Positions 26,411 to 33,742 of a stretch of DNA of 64,000 bases are shown piece after piece. Position 1 is the first letter of the stretch; the number at the start of each line of letters is the position of its first letter. Origin of the DNA: Rhizobium tropici CIAT 899 (GTDB lineage: Bacteria; Pseudomonadota; Alphaproteobacteria; Rhizobiales; Rhizobiaceae); the NCBI RefSeq assembly GCF_000330885.1, contig NC_020059.1, positions 3,773,061-3,837,060 on the forward strand, in the 5' to 3' direction. The notes under the pieces are model-generated. The model searched no databases. It was not told the origin of the DNA and was given only the letters and a program-made list of their open reading frames with translations. The translations under genes were made by a program, and so were the position numbers.

Positions 26411-26416
26411 CGAAAG

Positions 26417-26443
26417 CCCCGTTCTGCGAAGAACGGGGTTTTT
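26417..26443 (+). terminator. Rho-independent terminator of leuB
   Basis: CCCCGTTCT (26417-26425), loop GCGA, AGAACGGGG (26430-26438), then TTTTT. Confidence 0.9.
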
Positions 26444-26571
26444 CTTGTGAACGGGATAGGCCCGTCTCAGCTCGAGACCGCCGCGCCGGCCCCCGTCACC
26501 GATTTTTAGAAAAACTGTAACAACACTCTGCTATCTGTCGGACCGATTGGAAATCGACATAGGCACTGATT

Positions 26572-27336
26572 ATGCAGGCGATCTTGACGTCTCTCGACAG
26601 GCGTTGGCGGCGAAGCGATGCAGCTTTTGCACCATCCCATTGGAAACTCTGCCTTTTTGTGACGGCCAATATCGTCCTTCTTTCCGCTCTCCTGTTCGAT
26701 GGGCCTGTCGGCGCAACCCTTAAAAGCCTATCGCCCTCCATTCGCTTCGTCGGTGGAATGCTGACCGATTTCGGCGATTCCGGATGGATCCTTCTCATCA
26801 GCGCCTTTCTGTTTTTCGAAGGTTGGGCAGGCAGCAAGCTACTGCATTCGCAGCGCTGTCGCTGCCAGGCACTGCGCATCTGTCAGATCGGCGGTTATCT
26901 CCTGACGACCGTGGCGCTTTCAGGCATCCTCGCCAATTTGCTGAAGCGCGCCATCGGCCGCGCCCGCCCGACGCATTTTGCCGATTGGGGGCCTTTTGGC
27001 TTCTCGCCTTTTAATGGCCGCGCCAGCTTCGAAAGCTTCCCCTCCGGCCATGCGACCACCATCGGCGCCCTGTTCGTGGCGCTTGCCTTCCTGTTTCCGC
27101 GCTATCGCTATATCTTCGCTGCTTGCGCCCTATGGCTGGCGATTACCCGTGTCATCGTCGGCGCGCATTATCCGAGCGACGTCATGGCCGGCCTGGCGCT
27201 CGGCGGCTGGTTTTCCTTCATGATAGCCATTGTCTATTCACGCTACGGCCTGCTCTTCCGCATCGACGCCGCCGGTTGGCCGATGCCGCGCTTGCCGCTC
27301 TTCAAAAGCAGCAGGCTGCGCCAGACCGATTCCTGA
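26572..27336 (+). CDS. PAP2 family membrane phosphatase
   Basis: The 254-residue protein has about six hydrophobic segments and the three PAP2 acid phosphatase motifs: KRAIGRARP (K-x6-RP), the central SFPSGHATT and TRVIVGAHYPSD (the R-x5-H motif). Such enzymes remove phosphate from membrane lipids such as undecaprenyl or phosphatidyl phosphates or lipid A. Which one is not determined. ATG 26572 is used; no strong ribosome site is visible. It stands alone between leuB and an ArsR-type regulator. Confidence 0.87.
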   Translation: MQAILTSLDRRWRRSDAAFAPSHWKLCLFVTANIVLLSALLFDGPVGATLKSLSPSIRFVGGMLTDFGDSGWILLISAFLFFEGWAGSKLLHSQRCRCQALRICQIGGYLLTTVALSGILANLLKRAIGRARPTHFADWGPFGFSPFNGRASFESFPSGHATTIGALFVALAFLFPRYRYIFAACALWLAITRVIVGAHYPSDVMAGLALGGWFSFMIAIVYSRYGLLFRIDAAGWPMPRLPLFKSSRLRQTDS

Positions 27337-27443
27337 GCCCGCCGCGGCGGCATCGCAAAGGTTGCCAAGGCTCTTGCGCATTCATATATCTGGCAGGATG
27401 GGGATGATCGAAGGCGGTCAACCCGATTTCGTTTTCGTTTGCG

Positions 27444-27743
27444 ATGAACACCATGGATGCCGGGCCAATACGTTTAAGCGAAAGGCAGATGGGATTGATC
27501 TCCCGGGCACTTGCCGAACCGCGACGTGTGCAGATCCTGAAGGAGATCGGCACGCGCAGCGAACCCACGCCCTGCAGCATCCTGAACGAATGCCACACTG
27601 TCAGCGCCGCGACGATGTCCCATCACGTCAAGGAGCTTGAAAATGCCGGCCTCATCGAGATCCAGCGAGACGGCAAATTCGCAAACCTTGTGCTGCGCCG
27701 CGACACGTTGAACGCCTATATGGCGGAACTTTCCAAGATCTGA
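27444..27743 (+). CDS. ArsR family winged-helix repressor
   Basis: The 99-residue protein matches ArsR/Smt[19 protein letters not shown], the recognition region [29 protein letters not shown]. The metal-binding ELCVC motif is absent (it has PCSILNECH), so it may sense something else. It lies 150 bp before an SDR gene and probably controls it through the dyad at 27786-27801. It belongs to a group often found beside dehydrogenases in rhizobia. Confidence 0.85.
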   Translation: MNTMDAGPIRLSERQMGLISRALAEPRRVQILKEIGTRSEPTPCSILNECHTVSAATMSHHVKELENAGLIEIQRDGKFANLVLRRDTLNAYMAELSKI

Positions 27744-27785
27744 CAATTCCAGCCAACGCAATTTTTCCTGTCACTCTTGTATCAA

Positions 27786-27801
27786 TTAGATGATTATCTA
27801 A
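27786..27801. promoter_or_regulatory. Candidate operator before the SDR gene
   Basis: TTAGAT, four bases, ATCTAA form a perfect 6-bp inverted repeat in an AT-rich stretch between the ArsR gene and the SDR gene. The size fits an ArsR-type dimer site. Confidence 0.45.
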
Positions 27802-27893
27802 ATATCAAAGTGACGATGCGATCGATTTTCGGGTCGCACGCGCCAATGATTCGATGATTATGAAACTGTCTAAGTTTTTCGAAGGAACATGAC

Positions 27894-28643
27894 ATGAGCA
27901 AACTGACAGGCAAGGTCGCGATCGTGACCGGAGCATCCAAGGGCATCGGTGCCGGCATCGCCAAGGCAATGAGCGAGGCGGGTGCGGCCGTCGTCGTCAA
28001 CTACGCCTCGAGCCGCGAAGGCGCCGACAGGGTGGTTGCGGAAATCACCGCCAAGGGCGGCAAGGCGCTCGCCGTCCATGGCGACGTTTCCAAATCCGAA
28101 GACGTCAAGCGCCTCTTCGCCGAAACCAAGCAGGCCTTCGGCCGCGTCGATATCCTCGTCAACAATGCCGGCGTCTATCAATTCGCCCCGATCGAGGAAT
28201 TCACCGAGCAGGAATTCCATCGCCAGTTTAATATCAACGTGCTGGGCACGTTGCTGACCACGCAAGAGGCAGTAAAACATTTCGGCACCGAGGGCGGCAA
28301 TATCATCAATATCGCTTCAGTCGCCGTCACGTCGAGCCCTCCGCAGTCTGCGATCTATACCGCAACCAAGGCAGCGGTTACCTCGATCACCAAAGTACTC
28401 GCCAAGGAGCTCGGCCCGCGCAATATTCGCGTCAACACGCTATCGCCCGGAGGCGTCGAGACTGAAGGTGTCGTCTCGGCCGGTATCCTCGGCAGCGATT
28501 TTGAAAAGCAGTTGATCGCCCAGACCCCGCTCGGTCGCTTTGGCCAACCCACCGACATCGCGCCGGTTGCCGTCTTCCTCGCTTCGCAGGATGCCGGCTG
28601 GGTGACAGGCGAAACCATCTATGTCGGCGGTGGCCTGAAGTAG
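27894..28643 (+). CDS. Short-chain dehydrogenase/reductase
   Basis: The 249-residue classical SDR has the nucleotide motif TGASKGIGAG, NNAG, the catalytic serine around NIASVAVTSSPPQSAIY, YTATK (Tyr-xxx-Lys) and the closing GVVSAGILGS...VTGETIYVGGG. It resembles glucose 1-dehydrogenase or 3-oxoacyl-ACP reductase-like SDRs; the substrate is unknown. GAAGGAACATGACATG gives a ribosome site upstream of ATG 27894. It is likely regulated by the ArsR protein encoded before it. Confidence 0.87.
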   Translation: MSKLTGKVAIVTGASKGIGAGIAKAMSEAGAAVVVNYASSREGADRVVAEITAKGGKALAVHGDVSKSEDVKRLFAETKQAFGRVDILVNNAGVYQFAPIEEFTEQEFHRQFNINVLGTLLTTQEAVKHFGTEGGNIINIASVAVTSSPPQSAIYTATKAAVTSITKVLAKELGPRNIRVNTLSPGGVETEGVVSAGILGSDFEKQLIAQTPLGRFGQPTDIAPVAVFLASQDAGWVTGETIYVGGGLK

Positions 28644-28940
28644 CCGCTCATTCCCATGCCGCCTCCGAGAAGAGGCGGTATCGGCGGCGCGGCAGAACGG
28701 CACGCCGCGCCGATACATTAGCAAGCAATTGCCAAACCGGCTCATTTCCCTATTTAGTAGAGGCGTTCGGGTTTTCCGCCTAAGCATCGCAGCTGACCAT
28801 GCCACGAAGCGACATTTCGGCTGTGACATTTCAAAACAACCCTGTCTTCAATGCGATCCCACGCAGCAAGCTGATGTCATCGAACTCCCCTAAGATCCGC
28901 CGGCGATCGCTGTCGTGAACAACAAACGGAGGACGTCTTT
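28644..28940. other. Intergenic region before dps
   Basis: This stretch of 297 bases holds no gene. A short GC dyad near 28662-28680 (GCCTCC...GGCGG) could end the SDR transcript. No clear OxyR or sigma box for dps was recognised. Confidence 0.3.
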
Positions 28941-29450
28941 ATGAATAGCGCCAATACCAAGTCGAAATTGGGCACTCGCACCAATCTCAGCGAAGACGCG
29001 ACACGCGATATTTCCGCGGCGCTGACTGCCTTGCTGGCGGATGTCTTTGCTCTCTATCTGAAGACCAAGAATTTTCACTGGCACATGAGCGGACCGCATT
29101 TCCGCGACTATCATCTGCTACTCGACGAACAGGGCGAGCAGATTTTTGCAATGACCGATCCGATGGCCGAGCGCTGCCGGAAGATCGGCGGAACCACCCT
29201 CCACTCGATCGGCCAGATCGCCAAGCTGCAGCGCATCCCCGACAATGATTCCGAATATGTCGATCCGCAAGACATGCTTGCCGAACTGGCGGACGATAAT
29301 CTGAAGCTCTCCGCCGAGATGCGCGCCGTTCACGACGTTTGCGACGAATATGGCGATGTCGCCACAGCCAGCCTTCTGGAAAACTGGATTGACGAGACCG
29401 AGCGCCGCACCTGGTTCCTGTTTGAAACCACACGCCAGTCCAACCGCTGA
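28941..29450 (+). CDS. dps: Dps family DNA-protecting ferritin
   Basis: Dps forms a 12-mer that oxidises and stores iron with hydrogen peroxide and shields DNA. The 169-residue protein has the inter-subunit ferroxidase residues in KTKNFHWHMSGPHFRDYHLLLDEQGEQ and the C-terminal SLLENWIDETERRTWFL. A basic N-terminus (about 15 residues, Lys/Arg) may bind DNA. CGGAGGA upstream supports ATG 28941. It is a single gene. Confidence 0.93.
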   Translation: MNSANTKSKLGTRTNLSEDATRDISAALTALLADVFALYLKTKNFHWHMSGPHFRDYHLLLDEQGEQIFAMTDPMAERCRKIGGTTLHSIGQIAKLQRIPDNDSEYVDPQDMLAELADDNLKLSAEMRAVHDVCDEYGDVATASLLENWIDETERRTWFLFETTRQSNR

Positions 29451-29501
29451 TACTGAAACGGCGCGCCTTCGAACATAATGAAGGCCGGTTTCGACGCCTC
29501 C

Positions 29502-29539
29502 GATTTCCTCGCTCCGGCAACGATGCAAGCGAGGAAATC
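29502..29539 (+). promoter_or_regulatory. Perfect 12-bp inverted repeat between dps and asd
   Basis: GATTTCCTCGCT (29502-29513) and AGCGAGGAAATC (29528-29539) are exact inverses with a 14-base loop. It has no T-run, and the -35 box of the presumed asd promoter begins two bases later, so it may be either the end of the dps transcript or an operator. Confidence 0.5.
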
Positions 29540-29540
29540 C

Positions 29541-29568
29541 TTGACTCCTGTGGAAAACATCTTAGAAC
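29541..29568 (+). promoter_or_regulatory. Candidate promoter of the asd leader
   Basis: TTGACT (29541-29546), 16 bases, TAGAAC (29563-29568). Transcription would begin near 29575, about 18 bases before a small open frame with a ribosome site. Confidence 0.45.
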
Positions 29569-29592
29569 CGGCGACGGAAAAGGAAGACTTCC

Positions 29593-29709
29593 ATGGTTCG
29601 CTTCGAACAGCTCGATAGCTTCAGTCACCTGGCGCAATGTGCTGGGCGGGATGTCTATTTTCCGGTTTCTTCCAAAACCAAGGCCAAAACGACGACGAAA
29701 ACCGTCTGA
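29593..29709 (+). CDS. Candidate Lys/Thr-rich leader peptide of asd
   Basis: This 38-codon frame begins with ATG 29593 behind AAAGGAAGA. It ends SSKTKAKTTTKTV: four Lys and five Thr codons in the last eleven. asd serves lysine, threonine and methionine synthesis, so ribosome stalling at these codons would fit transcription attenuation, as for E. coli thrL. A GC-rich hairpin (CCCCGGC at 29732-29738 with GCCGGGG at 29742-29748) lies between this frame and asd, but no U-run follows it. The assignment is inferred from composition, position and the ribosome site; the frame might be spurious. Confidence 0.4.
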   Translation: MVRFEQLDSFSHLAQCAGRDVYFPVSSKTKAKTTTKTV

Positions 29710-29819
29710 CGTCTCTGGCCTGCCGCTCTCTCCCCGGCCCGGCCGGGGACAGGACCCGTCGCCGATGGCAGCGGTTCCCCCCTCGCCCAAGAGGAGAGAA
29801 GAGAAAGAGAGCTTGAGAA

Positions 29820-30854
29820 ATGGGTTTCAAAGTTGCAGTAGCGGGCGCGACCGGGAATGTCGGCCGTGAAATGCTCAATATCCTCGCCGAACGCGGCTTT
29901 CCGGCCGATGAGGTCGTGGCACTCGCATCGGCCCGCTCGCAGGGAACCGAAGTCTCCTTCGGTGACCGGACGCTGAAGGTTTCCAACCTGGAGAATTACG
30001 ATTTCTCCGATACCGACATCTGCCTGATGTCGGCCGGCGGCGACGTTTCCAAGAGGGTCTCGCCGAAGATCGGCGCACAGGGCTGCGTCGTCATCGACAA
30101 TTCCTCCGCCTGGCGATACGACGCCGACGTGCCACTCATCGTTCCGGAAGTAAACCCGGATGCCGTCACGCAGTTCACCAAGCGCAACATCATCGCCAAT
30201 CCGAATTGCTCGACCGCGCAACTCGTCGTCGCCCTGAAGCCGCTGCATGACTTCGCCAAGATCAAGCGCGTCGTCGTTTCGACCTACCAGTCGGTTTCCG
30301 GCGCTGGCAAGGACGGCATGGACGAGCTCTTCAACCAGACCCGCGCCGTCTTCGTCGCCGATCCGATCGAGAACAAGAAGTTCACCAAGCGCATAGCCTT
30401 CAACGTCATCCCGCACATCGATGTGTTCATGGAAGACGGCTACACCAAGGAAGAGTGGAAGGTACTGGCCGAAACCAAGAAGATGCTCGACCCGAAGATC
30501 AAGGTCACCTGCACGGCTGTCCGCGTCCCGGTCTTCATCGGCCATTCGGAATCGGTCAACATCGAGTTCGAGAACGAGATCACTGCCGATCAGGCCCGTG
30601 ACATCCTTCGCGAAGCTCCGGGCTGCCTCGTCATCGACAAGCATGAGAACGGTGGCTACATCACGCCTTACGAATCCGCCGGCGAAGATGCGACCTATAT
30701 TTCGCGCATCCGTGAAGACGCGACCGTCGAAAACGGCCTCAACCTGTGGGTCGTCTCCGACAACCTGCGCAAGGGCGCCGCGCTCAACGCCATTCAGATC
30801 GCCGAATTGCTCGTCAACCGTGGGCTGATCAAGCCGCGCAAGCAGGCTGCATAA
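29820..30854 (+). CDS. asd: Aspartate-semialdehyde dehydrogenase
   Basis: Asd reduces aspartyl phosphate to aspartate semialdehyde, the branch point to lysine, diaminopimelate, threonine and methionine. The 344-residue protein has the NADP motif VAGATGNVGREML, the active cysteine in NPNCSTAQL and SVSGAGKDGMDEL. GCTTGAGAA lies upstream. It follows dps at 370 bp, the gap holding a palindrome, a promoter-like sequence and the candidate leader peptide. A terminator follows. Confidence 0.95.
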   Translation: MGFKVAVAGATGNVGREMLNILAERGFPADEVVALASARSQGTEVSFGDRTLKVSNLENYDFSDTDICLMSAGGDVSKRVSPKIGAQGCVVIDNSSAWRYDADVPLIVPEVNPDAVTQFTKRNIIANPNCSTAQLVVALKPLHDFAKIKRVVVSTYQSVSGAGKDGMDELFNQTRAVFVADPIENKKFTKRIAFNVIPHIDVFMEDGYTKEEWKVLAETKKMLDPKIKVTCTAVRVPVFIGHSESVNIEFENEITADQARDILREAPGCLVIDKHENGGYITPYESAGEDATYISRIREDATVENGLNLWVVSDNLRKGAALNAIQIAELLVNRGLIKPRKQAA

Positions 30855-30914
30855 GGATCCGTAAACCAATTTACGGTTTATCAACCCTCATTGGGTAAGC
30901 AGGACAGAACGGAA

Positions 30915-30948
30915 GCCTCGCCATTTCGATAAACGGCGGGGCTTTTTT
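30915..30948 (+). terminator. Rho-independent terminator of asd
   Basis: GCCTCGCC (30915-30922) pairs with GGCGGGGC (30935-30942, one T-G pair), followed by six T. Confidence 0.85.
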
Positions 30949-31049
30949 GAACGATTTTAGCGGCGATGCTTCACATGCAACGAAAACATCACTCGCTAAA
31001 ATATGATGACATGATGGCCGGATGCTGGCATGGTCCGGTGACGACTAAA

Positions 31050-31120
31050 CGCGCGTGATCCCTTGGCTTCCAAGGGTTTGCGCGCCATTGAAAACGGTTA
31101 CCGCGTTCGCATCGCGGTAA
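31050..31120 (+). promoter_or_regulatory. Structured leader of the transglycosylase gene
   Basis: Two perfect hairpins follow one another: CCCTTGG-CTT-CCAAGGG (31060-31076), enclosed by CGCGC repeats (31051-31055, 31081-31085), and TTACCGCG-N7-CGCGGTAA (31098-31120). They end 17 bases before the ATG and could be an operator, an RNA control element or a small RNA. Confidence 0.4.
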
Positions 31121-31137
31121 GAATTCGGGGACACTGA

Positions 31138-31959
31138 ATGCGCTTCACAAAATCTGGAATGGCAGCTCTCGTGGCGGGCGGGTTGCTGCTCGGAATGCCG
31201 CTTGCGGCAAATGCCGCCTCTTGCGGTAACACTTCCGCCGGATTCGAGAACTGGGTGCAGGAATTCAAGCGGGAAGCGCAGGGACAGGGCGTCAGCCCCT
31301 CGACCCTCGACAGGGCCTTCGCCGACGTTCATTACAACCAGCCCACCATCCGTGCCGACCGCGGCCAGAAGAGCTTCAAGCTTTCCTTCGAGGAATTCAT
31401 GAAGAAGCGCGGCGGGCAGACGATCATCAATCGTGGCAAGAGCATGAAGCAGGCCAATGCTGCACTGTTTGCCAAGATCGAGAAGCGTTTCGGCGTTCCC
31501 CCAGGCCCGATCATCGCGATCTGGGGCATGGAAACCGGCTTCGGCAGCTATATGGGCGACCAGCATACGCTTTCGGCGGTCTCAACCCTTGCGTATGATT
31601 GCCGTCGTTCCGCATTCTTTACCGAGCAGCTCTACGCCGCCCTGAAGCTCGTCGGCGAAGGCTATCTCAGCCCATCAGCCCGAGGCGCCGCCCATGGCGA
31701 AATCGGCCAGACGCAGTTCATGCCGAAGAACGTGGTCCTCTACGGCGTCGATGAAGATGGCAACGGCAGGGTCGATCTTGTGGGATCGCGAGCAGACGCA
31801 CTCGCCTCGACCGCCAATTTCCTGCGCGGCCATGGCTGGCAGCCGGGTGCCGGTTACCAACCTGGCGAGTCGAATTTCTCCGCTATCGCCGGCTGGAACG
31901 ACGCAAAGGTCTATCAGCAGGCAATCGCCTATATCGGCCAGCAGATCGACGGCAAGTAA
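31138..31959 (+). CDS. Lytic murein transglycosylase (MltB/SLT type)
   Basis: The 273-residue exported enzyme cleaves peptidoglycan glycan strands. A signal peptide ends near ANAA (residue 24). The family 3 transglycosylase core contains the catalytic glutamate in IWGMETGFGSYMG, then VSTLAYDCRRSAFFTEQL and GEIGQTQFMPKNVVLYGVDEDGNGRVDL. The C-terminal peptidoglycan-binding domain found in longer relatives is absent. ATG 31138 lies behind a structured leader; GGGGACA is the ribosome site. A bidirectional terminator separates it from the convergent carbonic anhydrase gene. Confidence 0.91.
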   Translation: MRFTKSGMAALVAGGLLLGMPLAANAASCGNTSAGFENWVQEFKREAQGQGVSPSTLDRAFADVHYNQPTIRADRGQKSFKLSFEEFMKKRGGQTIINRGKSMKQANAALFAKIEKRFGVPPGPIIAIWGMETGFGSYMGDQHTLSAVSTLAYDCRRSAFFTEQLYAALKLVGEGYLSPSARGAAHGEIGQTQFMPKNVVLYGVDEDGNGRVDLVGSRADALASTANFLRGHGWQPGAGYQPGESNFSAIAGWNDAKVYQQAIAYIGQQIDGK

Positions 31960-31976
31960 GTCTGATCTCATGAATC

Positions 31977-32016
31977 AAAAAAGGCGCTGCGACCAGATGG
32001 TCCGCAGCGCCTTTTT
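31977..32016. terminator. Bidirectional terminator
   Basis: Six A, then GGCGCTGCG (31983-31991) pairing with CGCAGCGCC (32003-32011), then five T. It serves both the transglycosylase (plus) and carbonic anhydrase (minus) transcripts. Confidence 0.9.
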
Positions 32017-32071
32017 CGTTTGATCCACCTGCTGCCCTGCCGGGCGGCCAGCCCCTTAAACCTCGAGCCCC

Positions 32072-32713
32072 TTAAATCTCGGGGCGGATGAAATCGCGCG
32101 TCGCCGGGTCCATGACCCAGAGTTCACCGGTCGAAATATCAAACCAGGCACCGTGCAGATTAAGCTTGCCTTCTTCCTCGCGCGCCCTGATCTCCGGAAA
32201 ACTGCGGAGATTGTCGAGCGAATTGCGGATCGAAATGCGCTCCAGAGCAGTCTGACGCTCGGTCTGCGTCATGATGTCGTTGCTCTGGATCTGTTCGGCC
32301 GCCGGCTTCAGCAATCCCATCCATCGGCCGATAAAATCGCCCGGCGACAGTGGTTCGGCATTGGGGTCGAGCGCAGCGCGGATACCCCCGCAGCGGCCGT
32401 GACCCATGACGACGATATCCGACACTTTCAGCGACAAAACCGCGAATTCGAGCGCTGCCGAAGTCGCATGGAAATTGCTGTCCGGCTCGTAGGGCGGCAC
32501 CATATTGGCGACGTTACGGATGACGAAGAGCTCGCCAGGCCCTGCGTCGAAGATGATCTCCGGCGCCGAGCGGGAGTCACTGCAGGCAATCACGAGGGTC
32601 GATGGGTTTTGGCCGAGCTCGGCGAGAGTGCGGTAGCGTTCGCGCTCATCGACGTAACGCCCGCTCATGAAGTTGCGATAACCGTTCAGAAGGGTGTCGG
32701 GAAAGCTGCTCAT
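32072..32713 (-). CDS. Beta-class carbonic anhydrase
   Basis: The enzyme interconverts CO2 and bicarbonate. The 213-residue protein has the zinc ligands and active dyad in ACSDSRSAPE (Cys, Asp, Arg) and GHGRCGG (His and Cys), plus VIRNVANMVPP. The stop codon falls inside a 16-bp near-perfect tandem duplication (32051-32066 and 32067-32082), so the last codons are repeated just after the gene. It is a single minus-strand gene. Confidence 0.94.
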   Translation of the reverse strand: MSSFPDTLLNGYRNFMSGRYVDERERYRTLAELGQNPSTLVIACSDSRSAPEIIFDAGPGELFVIRNVANMVPPYEPDSNFHATSAALEFAVLSLKVSDIVVMGHGRCGGIRAALDPNAEPLSPGDFIGRWMGLLKPAAEQIQSNDIMTQTERQTALERISIRNSLDNLRSFPEIRAREEEGKLNLHGAWFDISTGELWVMDPATRDFIRPEI

Positions 32714-32760
32714 GATATTGGATTACAGCGCGCTTTTACCAATGGCAACCGTTGCGCTGC

Positions 32761-32788
32761 AAAAAGCCCCGGTCGAAGCCGGGGCTTT
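32761..32788 (-). terminator. Terminator of the DUF1013 gene
   Basis: AAAGCCCCGG (32763-32772), loop TCGAAG, CCGGGGCTTT (32779-32788). On the minus strand a five-T run follows, so it ends the DUF1013 transcript. Confidence 0.88.
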
Positions 32789-32810
32789 GCAACAATCCGA
32801 TCATGGGATC

Positions 32811-33518
32811 TTAGAACTGGTCGTCTTCGTCGTCGTCGCGGCTGGTCGACTTCAGCGACTTCAGCTTGGCAAAAACGGCGTCGGCGTCGATTTCCTTTTC
32901 CTTCTCTTCTTCACGCTCATAGCTGAAGCCGAGCTTTTCGGTTTCCTGAGCCGGCTGCAGGGTTGCGCCGAGCTCGGCGGCGGTCGGCAGCGGACGCCCC
33001 TTCGAGGCCTTTTCGACTTCCATGTCGAGATCGATCTGGCTGCAGAGGCCGAGCGTGACCGGGTCCATCGGTGTCAGATTGGCTGCGTTCCAGTGCGTGC
33101 GGTCGCGGATCTGCTCGATGGTCGACTTGGTGGTGCCGACCAGACGGGAAATCTGCGCATCCTTCAGTTCCGGATGGTTGCGCACCAGCCACAGGATGGC
33201 GTTCGGACGGTCCTGACGCTTGGAGACCGGCGTGTAACGCGGGCCGCGGCGCTTGGATTCCGGCACGCGGACCTTCGGCTCGGAAAGCTTCAGCTTGTGG
33301 TTCGGGTTGGCTTCGGCGCGGGCGATTTCATCGCGGGTCAGCTGGCCGGTCGAGATCGGGTCGAGGCCCTTGATGCCCTGCGCTGCTTCGCCATCGGCAA
33401 TGGCCTTCACTTCGAGCGGATGCAGCTTGCAGAACTGCGCGATCTGGTCGAATGACAAGGCCGTATTGTCGACAAGCCAGATGGCAGTTGCCTTCGGCAT
33501 GAGCAATTGTTGAGCCAT
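32811..33518 (-). CDS. DUF1013 family regulator (TrcR-type)
   Basis: The 235-residue protein is conserved in alphaproteobacteria: MPKATAIWLVDNTALSFDQIAQFCKLHPLEVKAIAD is a helix-turn-helix-like start, followed by DPISTGQLTRDEI, a basic linker and a second DNA-binding-like block (AQISRLVGTTKSTIEQIRDRTHWN). It ends in an acidic tail (SRDDDEDDQF). Recent annotations call the family cell-cycle transcriptional regulator TrcR; I am fairly but not fully sure of that name. It is divergent from acs, with a good promoter at 33596-33624. Confidence 0.87.
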   Translation of the reverse strand: MAQQLLMPKATAIWLVDNTALSFDQIAQFCKLHPLEVKAIADGEAAQGIKGLDPISTGQLTRDEIARAEANPNHKLKLSEPKVRVPESKRRGPRYTPVSKRQDRPNAILWLVRNHPELKDAQISRLVGTTKSTIEQIRDRTHWNAANLTPMDPVTLGLCSQIDLDMEVEKASKGRPLPTAAELGATLQPAQETEKLGFSYEREEEKEKEIDADAVFAKLKSLKSTSRDDDEDDQF

Positions 33519-33595
33519 GGATATAGTCCTTCTGTCAGTCCGCGCCGGTGTCGCGGTCCGGGGTGTAACACCACATTGTCCGGGAAATACGGCCC

Positions 33596-33624
33596 TATAT
33601 AGCGATAGTGTCGCGTAATTGCAA
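33596..33624 (-). promoter_or_regulatory. Candidate promoter of the DUF1013 gene
   Basis: On the minus strand TTGCAA (33619-33624), a 17-base spacer and TATATA (33596-33601). It lies 77 bases before the DUF1013 ATG. No matching promoter for acs was evident in the rest of the divergent gap. Confidence 0.5.
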
Positions 33625-33742
33625 TTCTTTGCGCATGAAATGCACTTTGTCCAATTGCTGTCGTAGTTTGACCTGCTATTTATTGCGCGGAAAGAGCACT
33701 CACAACGACAAATCGGAGTGCAAGGGAGTTGAGGAGGAAAGT

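Noticed and set aside
29655..30884. A 409-codon minus-strand frame opposite asd
   Set aside because: It is the high-GC mirror of asd codons; residues are low in variety and no ribosome site is present.
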